Notes: a model not told the origin generated them from the letters alone. A stretch of DNA of 64,000 bases from Methanomicrobiales archaeon (GCA_025350045.1 JANXYM010000002.1:23588-87587); one strand, 5' to 3'; positions 40,201 to 47,493 are shown, counted from the stretch's first letter. Numbers and translations are program-made.

Positions 40201-42147
40201 CGTGCGCTGGAGATACGTCCGGATTATGTACTGGCCTTTTATGATAAGGGTCGTTCTCTCTTCCAGCTGGGTATGTATAAAGAGGCAACATTATCGTTTG
40301 AAAATGCCCTGTCCATTGAACCAAAAAATATTGATGCCCTGTACCAGAAAGGACGTGCACTTATCCTGCTCGGACAGTATGAAGATGCAATTGCGGCATT
40401 TGATCCAGCCCTGCGAATCCGCCCCACCGCTGCGGTCATCTGGACGGGAAAAGGTCTCGCCCTTTCCGCATTATCGAGAGATCTGGAAGCGATCAGCTGT
40501 TTTAACAAAGCTTTGGGAATCGATAGCAAGGATGCACAGGCGCATTATAACCTCGGAGTATCAAATGTCCGGTTGGGCAGGTACCAAGAAGCTATCAGGA
40601 ATCTGGATGCTGCCTTATCGTACCGTCCCAAGTCTGCCGAAGCGTACTTCCAGAAAGGTCAGGCCCTTTCCGGTCTATCAATGTATCACGAAGCCATTAG
40701 TGCTTTTGACAAAGCTCTCGAACAAAAGGGGACTTATGCCGATTCATGGCTCTACCGTGGAATTGCTGAGACACATCTGGGAAATTACGATATCGCACTG
40801 GGCTGTTATGACCGTGCTGTAGCAATTGATCCTGCCTATGCGGTACCCTACTTATACCGGGGTATTGCCCTGATCCAGCTGAAACGGTTTTCGGAATCGG
40901 TCGAAGCCATTGAACTGGCACTGGGATACCGGCCATCTTATGCCGAAGCCTTTTACTATAAAGGGGTCGCGCTGACTCACAAGAACCAGTATGAAGAGGC
41001 AATTGTGTTGTTTGAAAAAGCGCTTGAACTGAATGCCCGGTACTGTGAGGCATTCCAGCACAAAGGTATGGCCCTTGCCCGTATTCAGCGCTACCCGGAA
41101 GCGATCGCTGCGTTTGATGCAGCACTGGTAATAAAACCTGATTCAGAGGACGCATTATACGAAAAAGGTCTCGCCCTCATAAAGAATGAGAATCTCAAAG
41201 AAGCAATTGCAACATTCGACCGCTTACTAACTCTTAATCCCGGATATGCTGAAGCCCTCTATGAAAAGGGAAGGGCATATTTCTCCCTGGGCAATCATGA
41301 AGCGGCTATCTCCGCATTTGAACTTGCAATCGAGATCACGCCAACGTGTGCAACTGCATTCTTCTGGATGGGAAAAGCGTATGTTGAGCTGGGAAATATC
41401 GACGCTGCTATCACGGCCTACAACCAGGCGATCGAGAACAAACCCCGGTCATCCGAACTTTTTACGTACCGGGGTATTGCATATGCAGCACTTGAGCAGT
41501 ACCGGGATGCCATTAAGTCTTATGACCGGGCACTTGAGATCGATCATGCAGCTGCCACATTCGTTCACAAAGGGGTTGCCCTGGCTGAACTGGGTATGAC
41601 ACGTGATGCCATTGATGCTTTTGACAGGGCACTGGAACAGGATGACTCACAGCCGGACGCATGGATTGGTAAGGGCAATGCCTTTTACGATCTGGGCAAG
41701 TTTAAGGAAGCGCAGTCTGCATATGAAACGGGTCTTGCACTCGATCCTGAGAATGTAATCGGATGGACTCGTCACGGGATGTCCCTCGCAGGTCAGAATG
41801 AGGACAAAAAGGCGCTGGACTCATATGATCGGGCGATAGCAATCGATCCAACATTTTCCATTGCCCACTTCACGAAAGGTAGTGCACTTGATGCACTCGG
41901 ACGGTACGATGAGGCTCTGGAAGCCTATAGTGATATGATCACCCTCCAGCCGGAATTTGTTGATGCCTGGATTCACAAAGGAAGAACCCTAAAGGAACTG
42001 AAAAAATACCAGGATGCCCTGACTGCCTTTAAGCGTGCGCTGGAGCTGGATGCATCCAGAAAAGAGGTCTGGAAAGATATTGGCGGAATACTGGATACTA
42101 TTGGCAAACATGATGACGCTCAGATTTGCTATGACAAATCCCGGTAA
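28282..42147 (+). CDS. Giant 4621-residue protein composed entirely of TPR repeats
   Basis: A single uninterrupted frame of 13.9 kb. From about residue 6 to the last residue it consists of 34-residue tetratricopeptide repeats of the pattern W/Y-x2-KG-x3-x2-LG-x-Y-x-EAI-x-A/S-FD-x-AL-x-I-x-P; the length fits about 136 repeats. Two repeats are one residue short (near residues 1466 and 4425). There is no signal peptide, membrane segment or any other domain, so it should be cytoplasmic. TPR arrays wind into a superhelix and bind peptides or proteins. The array has an eight-repeat higher-order period in several places (816 bp). An intact frame of this length argues for selection. I cannot assign a partner. 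The gene seems monocistronic, with its own promoter and a terminator at 42163. Confidence 0.93.
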   Translation: MNKSDAEAMLRQGIELYDLGRFHEAIVMFDRGLALFPKLAKAHYFKGIALYDLGKFEEAVTAYDLALSIEPGDPNAWYNKAATLAQMNRNEEALDACEQLLSIRSDNAEAWILKGIALYELGRFKEAISAYDHALTIDPKHAKVFYNKGIALGDIGRHHEAINAYDKAIEIVPGYARAYYNRGISLYEIGKYDEALKAFEKAHELDPADIWVWYYRCFILAKQERYEEAAQSAAKFLEHEHDHADIWTINGISLVKIGKFGDAITALDQALLLNPQVADAWYHKGLAHNQLQQYSDAISAFDKAAELSPAHAQTYYNRGIAYAFLNDYDLAVQDFDRTLSFDQSNADAFYLKGVSSINISSYDEALEAFNHAIEQNEDHAASYYYRGVALTRLGRYKDALDSFDSAQTLDPECVPAMYQKGLSYAHLGRFAEAITAYDFALQIRPAYADALYHKGFALARLGRNTEAIGAFDQTLAEQPQNPQAYHQKGLLLAKLGKYEDSVDAYLKSIEIKPSYAQAFYDLGLAYAKLEQPAEAIKAFESAIAINPNYVNAYYNRGLAFASLGQYREAFDAFDQAAEIDPSHTLTLYQRGIMLMHLESYDEALDAFDCVLALSPQNAGALYEKAMALVHLSRLEEAILVFDEALEQNPSLINAWFHKGITLASLGMQIDAIVAFDKVIILNPKHAEASVRKGIALVNLNRFGEAIVLFNRSLEDNPRDVWAWCYKGVALLSLNRCDEAIRSFDKAVEINSQFSYAYYERGNALLLTNRLQEAIGSYDLALDIEPDNEEVLFQKGHALIKNEQYDEAIKTFELVIARDSRNIDALYEKAQALFHIGRFKDAVLVFDTVIDIDPAYLKAQYFRAKSLLLINNYDDAVIAFDRVLAISPLDVAAAYEKGTALLHLRRFEEANISFNQALEQDPALVDAWLKKGITLSHLGLGERSVEAFERAIALNPQLTEATVKKGVALVNLSRYSDAVTILNLALEDDAGNILAWYYSGLALAALDQTAKAVKAFDRVLEINRRCAPAWYERGIALARIGKHLEAVLSYDQALEISPDDPHTLYHKGLALAQRERYDDAIKAFERAITFQPENGPAYYYLGISLAGRERYDEAIRAFDQALHIDPSNAPAYHFRGIALIQSERYEDAVSTFEQAIERDPANPQSYHYLGIAYLQSKHYENALDALIKSTDMDPSLSDGYMYQGMAFAHLDRHEEAVVSLDKSLSANPSQMEALIYRAESLIYLKRYADAIETDDHILSLNPTLVDIWMQKGTAYVSLGKKPEALIAFTKALEIDSNLSEGWVKKGHVLYDMGKTQDAINAYTRGLDINPSLQDIWIRKGDALNELGKTDDAIVAYAKAVKIDPGKEDGWVKSGRAYYDLGRYQDAIDAFDNAITLNQRSIEAFHYKGLSLEKINRVEESIHVFEVLLEIDPANSDAQYHKGLALAKLGDHQDAIVAYDKTIALQPSAQVWYYKGRSLTEIGKYKDAIDAFSSALAIEPALTEAYYYRGYSYLKQGKYPEAIDSFDRNLERDSSNAQGYFNRGIALQKLDRHKEALEAFDKALIYDPENALAFYHKGQSYAYLEMFSEAVFSFDKTLRLKPKYTDARLKKGQALYHLGKLRESIKDFDRTIHENPRNSFAYYHKARALSDLGNFTEANEAFDRALEINPALIEAHLHKGLGLLKLSLFDDAVLSFDLALEIDPDLQSAHYHRGYALAKTGRYKDAITAFDRALSLLPTDVSAVYEKGLSLYSLGLYRDALDSFDRTLELKPQTADAAFYKALALHDLGRNEDSLASAERAIEINPDFSGAWYRKGVAHLDLEQYDKAVEALNRTIELDKTNAQAHFDKGLALIHQENPAKAIESFDQVLDLIPGYAPAFYQKGIALSLIGMYEEAVLSFNIALEITPDNADALYQKGRALAHLENYPGAIIVFSEANKIEPKRADIVYQKGLSHALLVQHDDAVVSFDRALEIDPGYTDALYQKGLSLAELGRFAESIDALSRTLETRPKIANAWLIKGFCLAAEERYQEAILSYNNALDIESNNAHSWFYKGRAQLSLDALSDAAGSFDQALVNQPAFGEAFYYKGVALFRLGNFSDAAAAFEQANGLIPDFEPAYLQRGRALFVLERYPEAAEAFSKVIADDPKDIIALYGQARAFDKLESYDNAVQSYNRVNSLDPSCERAFLYKGMAQVKLQHTLEAVESFDHTLEINPVNIDALSGKGRSLVELRMYEEAVKSFDALLAINPDTVDILYEKGLALTRMKRADAALEVFNQCIALGLDTSRVHAEKGFVLFELGKYPDAVLSFDRALSVDSNDAPSSLAKGMALAEIGLHNDAISAFDAALLIDPENGQAHRGRGISLVKLRRYEDAVISLDHALEYDKANPDILTCKGYSLYRLNRFKESVEALGKSLKQRPQDIRTLFFRAKAYMHLKRWEDAITLFEKVLAIDPRHAAAWYYKGLGYAKMVLFDDALHAYENALVNDSSCVVAWFEKAETLQKTERFEESLPAYDRTLELNSRHQNAAYHKGLALFILGRNDEAIGAFDQALTIGGETSRITFSRGHALMVAGRYQESLSSLDRSIELEPDDSASWYEKGQVMALLGDFRGAVSAFEKTLEMNPKDAHAAFGKGEALLALGQNEDAITAYGMTLSLDSAFADAAYGKGLALAHLENYPEAIKSFDYTLEYVPEHARAHYQKGLSLNIIGKYEKAIREFKTALTQESSLYDAIYQSGLAYAQLGKHENALRAFDQMLEHSPVNAPVLYQRALALTKLHRFEESLPALDLALEFNPDLPDTAYQKGLVLATLERYEEAITAFEKAITLGQDDAQIQFNLAHALLVIGRYKEALHSLNRSIEFAPDDAGTWFEKGQVLALLEDFSGVVDAFTRTLELSPKDAHAAFGKGQALCKLGRDEEAISAFDLTLSLDSAFADAAYARGLTFAHLGNYPGAIKSFDYTLEYLPTHAGAHYQKGLSLMAIGKYEKAIKEFKTALAHDSSVHDAIYQSGLAYAQLGKPENALQLFDKMLELSPDDATVMYQRALALTKLNRFSEALTPIESALDRENNRAEVWILKGSALYECERYLESLDAFDRALALKPDDSTSWYRKGKSYLQLERTKDAIQCFDRVLSSDPACAPAGFRKGSAHLSMGEFGPAVDALSQALEIRPGSANGWYDRGIALFELGRFEEAVASYDHALAINPKYANACYDKGVALTRLNRDMDAISAFDRATGIDPHFATAFFDTGLANIRLSYYKEAITAFDKGILIDASYAPAYYHKGMALVHIKKFKEAIGSFDNAISLDGGNYEVWYNRGLALTETRQFERAAEAFDKAIGFNPEKYDPYFEKGCTLFRLSRYEDAIVAFLQALSLDDSQRDGHYAAARTYVVLRRFEDAVHSFDRTIACDPGFADAYLAKALALEELGRFDEEITTLSSMLSLNPAHAAAWYHTGFAYERLLKDEEAVAAFEKARTGDPYNISLLLSEGRILGRLEKYEDAIHILDIALGREPDNGEILFEKGQALARLERYDESADTLAAAAAHLPRRFEPPYEQGLSLVILGRYEEAAAAFDTALLLNGTNPAIWAEKGSVLLHLTRYSEAIDALSKATSYNPDDHRAFLEQGMAFAHLGKMENALRAYDRVIQLRPGDARALYEKGLALFHLKKFTEAVRTLEESLKAVPDNTAALYYRSAALAEAGDYVKSAEAYGQLLSLTPDNADAWLEQGLILAKIDRHDEAVMAFDQCLSFKPDSFAAVYNKARSLDLLHHTKEAITGYTQALSLDPAHAKTHHFKGIALYRLGRFEEAAKEHDLALEIDPVFGEALYHKGRSLAAMGMYREAVKTFEKSLVIEKNYAAVYFDKGLALAHLGRHEDAIIAFNKNIDLDSGNAQAYYNKGLSLAATGLLTDAIDAFDRMLHIDPLSIDGGLHRGRALADLSRYNDAIEAYVRVLEIDTSNAEAWYLKGSALYALGGYEDAIEAYARALEIRPDYVLAFYDKGRSLFQLGMYKEATLSFENALSIEPKNIDALYQKGRALILLGQYEDAIAAFDPALRIRPTAAVIWTGKGLALSALSRDLEAISCFNKALGIDSKDAQAHYNLGVSNVRLGRYQEAIRNLDAALSYRPKSAEAYFQKGQALSGLSMYHEAISAFDKALEQKGTYADSWLYRGIAETHLGNYDIALGCYDRAVAIDPAYAVPYLYRGIALIQLKRFSESVEAIELALGYRPSYAEAFYYKGVALTHKNQYEEAIVLFEKALELNARYCEAFQHKGMALARIQRYPEAIAAFDAALVIKPDSEDALYEKGLALIKNENLKEAIATFDRLLTLNPGYAEALYEKGRAYFSLGNHEAAISAFELAIEITPTCATAFFWMGKAYVELGNIDAAITAYNQAIENKPRSSELFTYRGIAYAALEQYRDAIKSYDRALEIDHAAATFVHKGVALAELGMTRDAIDAFDRALEQDDSQPDAWIGKGNAFYDLGKFKEAQSAYETGLALDPENVIGWTRHGMSLAGQNEDKKALDSYDRAIAIDPTFSIAHFTKGSALDALGRYDEALEAYSDMITLQPEFVDAWIHKGRTLKELKKYQDALTAFKRALELDASRKEVWKDIGGILDTIGKHDDAQICYDKSR
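30121..31536 (+). repeat. Eight-TPR higher-order repeat pair (first block)
   Basis: The segment 30121-30720 and the segment 30937-31536 are related in register at a distance of exactly 816 bases (eight TPR units). Aligned examples are ALEQNPSLINAWFHKGITL against ALEQDPALVDAWLKKGITL, and KGIALVNLNRFGEA against KGVALVNLSRYSDA. This similarity is well above that between neighbouring TPRs, so the pair arose by internal duplication of an eight-repeat block. Confidence 0.75.
35785..37416 (+). repeat. Two tandem 816-bp (eight-TPR) units
   Basis: Unit A is 35785-36600 and unit B is 36601-37416. Each begins RFEESLP, and a third partial start (RFSEALT) follows at 37417. Within the units long identical stretches recur at +816, for example SLDSAFADAAY, SFDYTLEY, HYQKGLSL, IGKYEKAI and DAIYQSGLAYAQLGK, and at DNA level TCCGCATTCGCTGACGCAGC (36241 and 37057). 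A further unit upstream shares the unusual LGLDTSR/IGGETSR stretch at 35125 and 35941. These are the most recently duplicated parts of the giant gene. Confidence 0.88.
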
Positions 42148-42162
42148 TCCGGTTCCATTACG

Positions 42163-42170
42163 TTTTTTTT
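42163..42170 (+). terminator. Oligo-T terminator after the giant TPR gene
   Basis: A T8 run lies 16 bases after the TAA stop of the giant gene in the 69-base convergent gap. Archaeal termination commonly occurs at such T tracts. On the opposite strand, T-rich runs (complement of AAAAAA near 42209) could end the convergent small TPR gene. Confidence 0.5.
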
Positions 42171-42216
42171 AATTGTATTCTCTTTTGGTAATTATCGACA
42201 AAAGAAACAAAAAAGA

Positions 42217-42864
42217 CTAATATTTTTTCCGTACTGACAGGAACCAGGCTATTGCCCCAACAGAAAAAAGAGCAATAATCCCTAATGTGAGAGCATTTTT
42301 ACTATACCATGGTGTTGCTGCATCGCGACTCTGTTCTGCAATGCGACGGTTTGCAGCAAGATTTGGATAGTTGGGATCAAGTGACTTGACTTTATCAAAT
42401 ACCATTATCGCTTCGTCATACCGCTTCATTCCTGCAAGAAAATATCCTTTGTTGAACCAGGCATCTGGACTTGAAGGATCGATAGAAATAGCTGTTTCAT
42501 AGGCTTTGAGTTCGTCATCAGTCCGGCCCAGATTATAAAGAATGTAGCCCCGGTTTATCCATCCCTGAACATATTGAGGATTCAAAGACAGTGTCTTGTC
42601 TGATGCAGCAAGTGCATCACTGAACCGCTGGGCCCGGTTTAACGCATCCGCTTTGCCATTCCAGGCCTCATAGTATTCCGGGGACAGAGTAATTGCTTCA
42701 TTGTAGGCAGCAATCGCCTCAGTATAATTTTTGGTTTTCATAAGCAGGTTTCCCTGCGTGTACCAGTTGGTGGCATCAGAAGCATAGGCTAATACGGGCA
42801 GGGTGCACAGAGCAAGGAAAACGAGAGCAAATAATCCTGTCCACAGTATTTTTTGTATGTACAT
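42217..42864 (-). CDS. Membrane-anchored small TPR protein
   Basis: A 215-residue protein with an N-terminal signal peptide (ILWTGLFALVFLALCTLPVL, cleavage near AYASDA), four TPR units (about residues 33-170; WYTQGNLLMKTKNYTEAIAAY and so on) and a C-terminal membrane segment near 190-210 ending SVRKKY. The TPR domain therefore probably lies outside the cytoplasmic membrane, anchored at its C-terminus. It converges with the giant TPR gene and its repeats have the same consensus, but topology separates the two proteins. Proteins of this plan are common in Methanomicrobiales; a role in envelope complexes is inferred only. Confidence 0.82.
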   Translation of the reverse strand: MYIQKILWTGLFALVFLALCTLPVLAYASDATNWYTQGNLLMKTKNYTEAIAAYNEAITLSPEYYEAWNGKADALNRAQRFSDALAASDKTLSLNPQYVQGWINRGYILYNLGRTDDELKAYETAISIDPSSPDAWFNKGYFLAGMKRYDEAIMVFDKVKSLDPNYPNLAANRRIAEQSRDAATPWYSKNALTLGIIALFSVGAIAWFLSVRKKY

Positions 42865-42923
42865 AACAACCAGATCATATCTGGCGTGGATGGAGCATAA
42901 ATAATTCTTTAAAAAAAGGTAAA

Positions 42924-43892
42924 TCAGTGGCCAAGCACAAGAACACGGCGGGTGAGACTCTTATGCACGCGCTGTTCATGCTGCTGAAGCACCGTCAGGT
43001 GCTGCCGGGCAATTCCGGAGATATCCTTATGTGTGACAACCACTGCATGCCTCCCTTTTTTTAAGACGCGGGCAATCTCATCGAGAGAATCTGCATAGAG
43101 GTTGTCCATAGTATCTGCCTTTTTAATACAGACCGACTGGCCGTAAGGCAGGTCGGTAACCACTGAATCGATCGAATGATCCTGAAAAGGTAGACCGGTT
43201 GCGTCTGCGAGCATCAGCGAAGATTGTGATGCATTCTGTCTGCTTCCCTGGACCATCAACGGATCGAAATCACTCCCAATTGCCTGGGCACCCAGCATCT
43301 CTGCTTCAATAAGAATACCGCCCGTACCACAGAACGGGTCGAGAACCCGGTCTCCTGCCTGAACACCTGCGATATTTGTAAGAGTCCGTGCCATTCGTGG
43401 CATCATCACTCCTGGATGAAAGAAATCACGTTTCCCGGGATTTCTTGCATCATATGCAGATCGATTAATTGAATAGAGGACTTTTCCAAAAAAACATCTG
43501 TCCTGGGAGAGAATCGCACGGTATTCAGTCTCCGGGTTGTTCAGGCATACCGTACCGGATATCATATCCCCAATCACGCGTTCGTACTCCCGTTGTGATG
43601 AGGGATTATGTTCATTACAGGTCTCATGCACTTTCTTTGCCCTGCCGGCAAAAGTTCCGATTGGGGTGATAGCCAGTTCCCTGAGTAAGTTTTCGAATGC
43701 CGGAATCCGGGGTTCACATTCCCCGAGATATTCGAGCACAACCTGGGTCATGGCAAGCCGTCGTGTAACTTCCGGGTTTGGACATTCTGCCACGGCAACC
43801 TGCAGGCGCTCTTCAAGTAAAGTGCCAACACAGGCGAGTTCCGCAAAAGGCAGCGTCGGGTTCTCACCGGATAGCTCAAAGAGCAGTTTCAT
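42924..43892 (-). CDS. tRNA (guanine-10-N2) dimethyltransferase (Trm-G10 family)
   Basis: A 322-residue methyltransferase of the archaeal Trm-G10 type, which methylates guanosine 10 of tRNA. A THUMP-containing N-terminal half (to about residue 150) is followed by a Rossmann methyltransferase with VLDPFCGTGGILIEAEMLGA (SAM-binding loop), IGSDFDPLMVQGSRQN, and the catalytic motif DLPYGQS, the D/N-x-PY signature of N2-guanine/N6-adenine methylases. Length is normal. It is on the same strand as dnaJ, 73 bases further on. In the cell it acts in the cytoplasm on precursor or mature tRNA. Confidence 0.88.
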   Translation of the reverse strand: MKLLFELSGENPTLPFAELACVGTLLEERLQVAVAECPNPEVTRRLAMTQVVLEYLGECEPRIPAFENLLRELAITPIGTFAGRAKKVHETCNEHNPSSQREYERVIGDMISGTVCLNNPETEYRAILSQDRCFFGKVLYSINRSAYDARNPGKRDFFHPGVMMPRMARTLTNIAGVQAGDRVLDPFCGTGGILIEAEMLGAQAIGSDFDPLMVQGSRQNASQSSLMLADATGLPFQDHSIDSVVTDLPYGQSVCIKKADTMDNLYADSLDEIARVLKKGRHAVVVTHKDISGIARQHLTVLQQHEQRVHKSLTRRVLVLGH

Positions 43893-43965
43893 CCTGTACC
43901 CATTACATGCGGGAACTCAAATAAGTGCGTAAAAAAATGTTACGAAATAAAGATGAGCGAGATCC

Positions 43966-45090
43966 TTACTTCTTTGCCTTTTTCTTTCCCATAATGCCGG
44001 AAAAAAATCCACCGGCGGAAGTTGAACTGCCTTCAAGATCGGCTAATTTCTGGTAGAGATCTTTCTGCTCCCCGCTCAGGGATTTTGGCGTGATAATTTT
44101 CACCCTCACGAGTAGATCACCAGGACGCCCGCGACGCTTCACTCCTTCGCCGCCAATTTTCAATGCAGTATTATACTGGATTCCTGCCGGAACATTGAGA
44201 TCAATATGACGCTTATCGATGGTCTCAATTTCTATACGGGTCCCTAATGCGGCCTGGGCGGGACTTATCTCAATGGTGGTCTCGAGGTTGTCGCCCGTCC
44301 GGATAAACCGGTCATGGGTCTGGACGTACACTTCAATGAACAGGTCGCCGTTTGCCGCTCCGTAATCCCCGGCTTCACCATATCCCTCCATGCGAAGCCG
44401 CATGGCATTGTCTATACCTGCCGGGATATGTACCGATACTTTCCTTTTGACCCGGGTGTGACCGGAACCCCGGCAGGCTTTACATACTTTTTCGGGGATC
44501 TTTCCTTTTCCGCCACACTGGGTGCAGGGTGTCATCCGGACAAACTGGCCGAATGCTGAGTTGGCTGTCTGCCGCATCTGCCCGGTTCCCCCGCAGCGGG
44601 GACAGGTATTGAGGCGTTTGGTTTCACTGCCCGATCCACTACAGGAAGTACAGGGTTCGGTATGCATAACTTCGATCTCACGATCCATACCCGCGACCGC
44701 ATCCTCAAGCCGGATCTGGATGCGCATAAGAAGATCCGCTCCGGGCTGGGGGCCGGAGTGACGCTGCCCCCCTCCAAAGAAATCAAAGATGTCCCCAAAA
44801 CCGGAGAAGTCAGAAGAGAATCCTCCCCCCGCTTGTCCTCCCCCGGTATAGGAGCCTTTTGAGGCATTGGTGAAGGTTTCATGGCCCATGTTATCATACT
44901 GGGCTTTCTTCTGTTCGTCTGAAAGAACGCTGTACGCTTCGTTGATCTTCTTGAACTTCTCTTCAGCCCCCGGCTCTTTACAGACATCCGTGTGATATTT
45001 ACGGGCGAGGTTGCGGTATGCTTTCTTTACTTCCTTGTCATCGGCATTCCGGGGTATGCCGAGTGTGTCGTAATAATCTCCTGCGCCCAT
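43966..45090 (-). CDS. dnaJ: Chaperone protein DnaJ, with HTD in place of HPD
   Basis: A 374-residue type I J-protein. The J domain (1-70) is followed by a Gly/Phe-rich linker, a zinc-finger domain with all four CxxCxGxG motifs ([32 protein letters not shown]), the client-binding beta domains and a C-terminus ending KKKAKK. The invariant His-Pro-Asp of the J domain reads His33-Thr34-Asp35 ([11 protein letters not shown]): the codon is ACG rather than CCG. In DnaJ of other organisms changes in HPD abolish stimulation of DnaK ATPase, so this residue deserves checking. Third gene of the grpE-dnaK-dnaJ operon, eight bases after dnaK. Confidence 0.94.
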   Translation of the reverse strand: MGAGDYYDTLGIPRNADDKEVKKAYRNLARKYHTDVCKEPGAEEKFKKINEAYSVLSDEQKKAQYDNMGHETFTNASKGSYTGGGQAGGGFSSDFSGFGDIFDFFGGGQRHSGPQPGADLLMRIQIRLEDAVAGMDREIEVMHTEPCTSCSGSGSETKRLNTCPRCGGTGQMRQTANSAFGQFVRMTPCTQCGGKGKIPEKVCKACRGSGHTRVKRKVSVHIPAGIDNAMRLRMEGYGEAGDYGAANGDLFIEVYVQTHDRFIRTGDNLETTIEISPAQAALGTRIEIETIDKRHIDLNVPAGIQYNTALKIGGEGVKRRGRPGDLLVRVKIITPKSLSGEQKDLYQKLADLEGSSTSAGGFFSGIMGKKKAKK

Positions 45091-45098
45091 AATTTAAT

Positions 45099-46949
45099 TC
45101 ACTCTTCTTTTACCTTGTAATCAGCATTGACGACATTGTCATCATCTTTGCCTTCCGGGTTTGGCGGAGCACCGGCACCCGCTGACTGCTGTTGTGCTGC
45201 CTGTTCTGCCTGAACCTTCTGATAGATCTTGGTGGTCACAGCATATACTGCTTCGGTGAGTGTTTCCATGGATTTTTTGATCTCATCAAGATTATCGTCG
45301 GCCAGCGCTTTTTTCACTGCCGCAGCACACTCCTCAACCTTCTGCTTGTCTTCCGCTTCGAGCTTGTCACCGCTCTCTTTGAGCATCTTCTCTGCGGTAA
45401 AGACGGCGGTATCTGCCTGGTTATGCAGTTCGATCTCGTCGCGCTTCTGCTTGTCCTCGCTCTCAAAGGTTTTTGCAGCGTCCATCATCTTCTTGATGTC
45501 TTCATCAGTGAGTTTCTTGTCGCCTTTTATGGAGATGTTCTGCTGGTTGCCGGTGCCAAGATCCTTTGCGGAAACGTGGATGATACCATTCGAATCGATA
45601 TCAAACGTGACTTCCACCTGAGGAATACCACGGGGAGCCGGTGGAATGCCGGTCAACTGGAATTTTCCCAGGGTGAAGTTGTCTTTTGCCAAAGCACGTT
45701 CTCCCTGGACTACATGGATCTCGACACTGGTCTGACCATCAGCTGCAGTAGAGAAGATCTGGCTCTTCCGTGTAGGAATTGTTGTATTGCGTTCGATGAG
45801 TTTGGTTGCGATACCCCCAAGTGTTTCGATGCCAAGGGTAAGCGGGGTAACATCCAGGAGAACAATATCTTTTGTCTCCCCGGTCAGAACGGCTCCCTGG
45901 ATTCCGGCACCGAGTGCCACGCATTCATCCGGGTTAAGTCCCTTGTCGGGTTCTTTTCCGAGCAGTTTTTTCACGATATCCTGGACGAGCGGGACACGGG
46001 TTGAACCGCCAACAAGCAGGACGTGATCGATATCTTTTGGTTCAAGTTTTGCATCACTGAGCGCCTGTTTGACCGGGCCAATCGTGGATTCAACCAGATC
46101 GCCGATCAGCTGTTCGAGTTTTGCCTTGGTAAGGTCAATGTTTAAGAACTTCGGGCCACTCTTGTCCTGCGTGATATAAGGCAGGTTGATGTTGGTGCTC
46201 TGGCGCTGGGAGAGCTCGATCTTTGCATTCTCCGAGGCGTCGCGCAACCGCTGCATGGCATAGGGATCCGTGCGCAGGTCAATTCCTTCTTTCTTCCGGA
46301 ATTCCTCAACAAGGTAATCGGTAACGCGCTGATCGAAATCATCACCCCCAAGATGATTGTTTCCTGCCGTTGATTTTACTTCAAAAACCCCATCACCAAG
46401 AGTGAGAATGGAGACATCGAAGGTGCCGCCACCGAGATCGTAGACCAGGACCGTTGCATCCTGTTCCTTGTCAATGCCGTACGCAAGAGCACTCGCTGTT
46501 GGCTCATTAATGATACGCAGTACTTCGAGGCCGGCTATTTTACCGGCATCCTTGGTTGCCTGCCGCTGGGCATCATTAAAATATGCCGGGACAGTGACAA
46601 CAGCTTTTGTGATCTTCTCGCCAAGGTAAGCTTCTGCATCAATTTTTAATTTCTGCAGGATCATCGATGAAATTTCCTGCGGGGTATAATTCTTGTCATC
46701 GATTTTGATCTTTTCGCTGCTTCCCATCTTACGCTTGATCGACTGGATCGTCCGTTGCGGGTTTGTGACCGCTTGACGTTTTGCAAGACTTCCGACTAAC
46801 CGTTCGCCTTCTTTTGTGAAAGCAACAATCGATGCGGTTGTTCGCCCACCTTCTGCATTCGGAATAACAATGGGTTTTCCCGCTTCCATAATGGACATGC
46901 AGGAATACGTTGTTCCCAGATCAATTCCCAGAACTTTATCATTTGCCAT
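45099..46949 (-). CDS. dnaK: Chaperone protein DnaK (Hsp70)
   Basis: A 616-residue Hsp70. The nucleotide-binding domain has [68 protein letters not shown] and [17 protein letters not shown]. The substrate domain contains [17 protein letters not shown] and [18 protein letters not shown]. The acid C-terminus ends [14 protein letters not shown]. All motifs are intact. Archaeal dnaK operons are considered to have been acquired from bacteria. It works with GrpE (upstream) and DnaJ (downstream) in cytoplasmic protein folding. Confidence 0.97.
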   Translation of the reverse strand: MANDKVLGIDLGTTYSCMSIMEAGKPIVIPNAEGGRTTASIVAFTKEGERLVGSLAKRQAVTNPQRTIQSIKRKMGSSEKIKIDDKNYTPQEISSMILQKLKIDAEAYLGEKITKAVVTVPAYFNDAQRQATKDAGKIAGLEVLRIINEPTASALAYGIDKEQDATVLVYDLGGGTFDVSILTLGDGVFEVKSTAGNNHLGGDDFDQRVTDYLVEEFRKKEGIDLRTDPYAMQRLRDASENAKIELSQRQSTNINLPYITQDKSGPKFLNIDLTKAKLEQLIGDLVESTIGPVKQALSDAKLEPKDIDHVLLVGGSTRVPLVQDIVKKLLGKEPDKGLNPDECVALGAGIQGAVLTGETKDIVLLDVTPLTLGIETLGGIATKLIERNTTIPTRKSQIFSTAADGQTSVEIHVVQGERALAKDNFTLGKFQLTGIPPAPRGIPQVEVTFDIDSNGIIHVSAKDLGTGNQQNISIKGDKKLTDEDIKKMMDAAKTFESEDKQKRDEIELHNQADTAVFTAEKMLKESGDKLEAEDKQKVEECAAAVKKALADDNLDEIKKSMETLTEAVYAVTTKIYQKVQAEQAAQQQSAGAGAPPNPEGKDDDNVVNADYKVKEE

Positions 46950-46968
46950 ATTTTTTCCTCCTGATTAC

Positions 46969-47493
46969 TTACTTTCCTTTGGATACTGCAACTTTTGTGT
47001 GCCGGATAACTTTGTCATGCATACGATACCCCCGTGCCACTTCATCAATGACGATACCTTCCTTTTCCTCTGAAGGTACATGTGCAATCGCTTCATGCTC
47101 TGCGGGGTTGAACGTTTTTTTGAGAGCATCGATTGACGTGATACCATGGCGCTCTAACTGTGAATTGAGCAGGTGCTGAATCTGCACGATACCCTCGCGC
47201 AGGTGAGCATCATCAGATTTGATCGCCCGCTCAAAGTTATCGAGGACTTCAATGATATCGACAGCAAACCGTTCATTTGCCAGATTCGAAATCATTTCCC
47301 GGTCGCGTGCCGTGCGTTTTTTGAAATTTTCAAAATCCGCAGCAAGACGTAAGTACCGATCATTGAGCTCAGCTATTGCCTTTTTTTGTTCATCCAGAAC
47401 GGGAGAATCCGCCAGGGTGTTCAAAGAGGCAGTATCTGAAGAACCGGTACTTTCTTCGCCGTTTTTCTCTTCACTGCGTTCTGCTTCATTCAT
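46969..47493 (-). CDS. grpE: Nucleotide exchange factor GrpE
   Basis: A 174-residue GrpE. An acidic, disordered start (MNEAERSEEKNGEESTGSS) is followed by a long coiled coil (about 30-90; LRLAADFENFKKRTARDREM is diagnostic), then the four-helix and beta-wing part (FERAIKSDDAHLREGIVQIQ, TFNPAEHEAIAHVPSEEKEG, VARGYRMHDKVIRHTKVAVS). It releases ADP from DnaK. First gene of the heat-shock operon; a TATA-like TTATATAG on the minus strand near 47537-47545 suits transcription starting about 20 bases before the ATG. Confidence 0.95.
   Translation of the reverse strand: MNEAERSEEKNGEESTGSSDTASLNTLADSPVLDEQKKAIAELNDRYLRLAADFENFKKRTARDREMISNLANERFAVDIIEVLDNFERAIKSDDAHLREGIVQIQHLLNSQLERHGITSIDALKKTFNPAEHEAIAHVPSEEKEGIVIDEVARGYRMHDKVIRHTKVAVSKGK

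Noticed and set aside
28282..42147. Giant repeat gene as an assembly artefact
   Set aside because: Repeats are diverged from one another rather than identical, the frame is kept throughout, and both ends have normal promoter, ribosome site and terminator.
45192..46004. 270-codon open frame on the plus strand
   Set aside because: Antisense to dnaK; long antisense frames opposite dnaK are a common artefact of its codon use.
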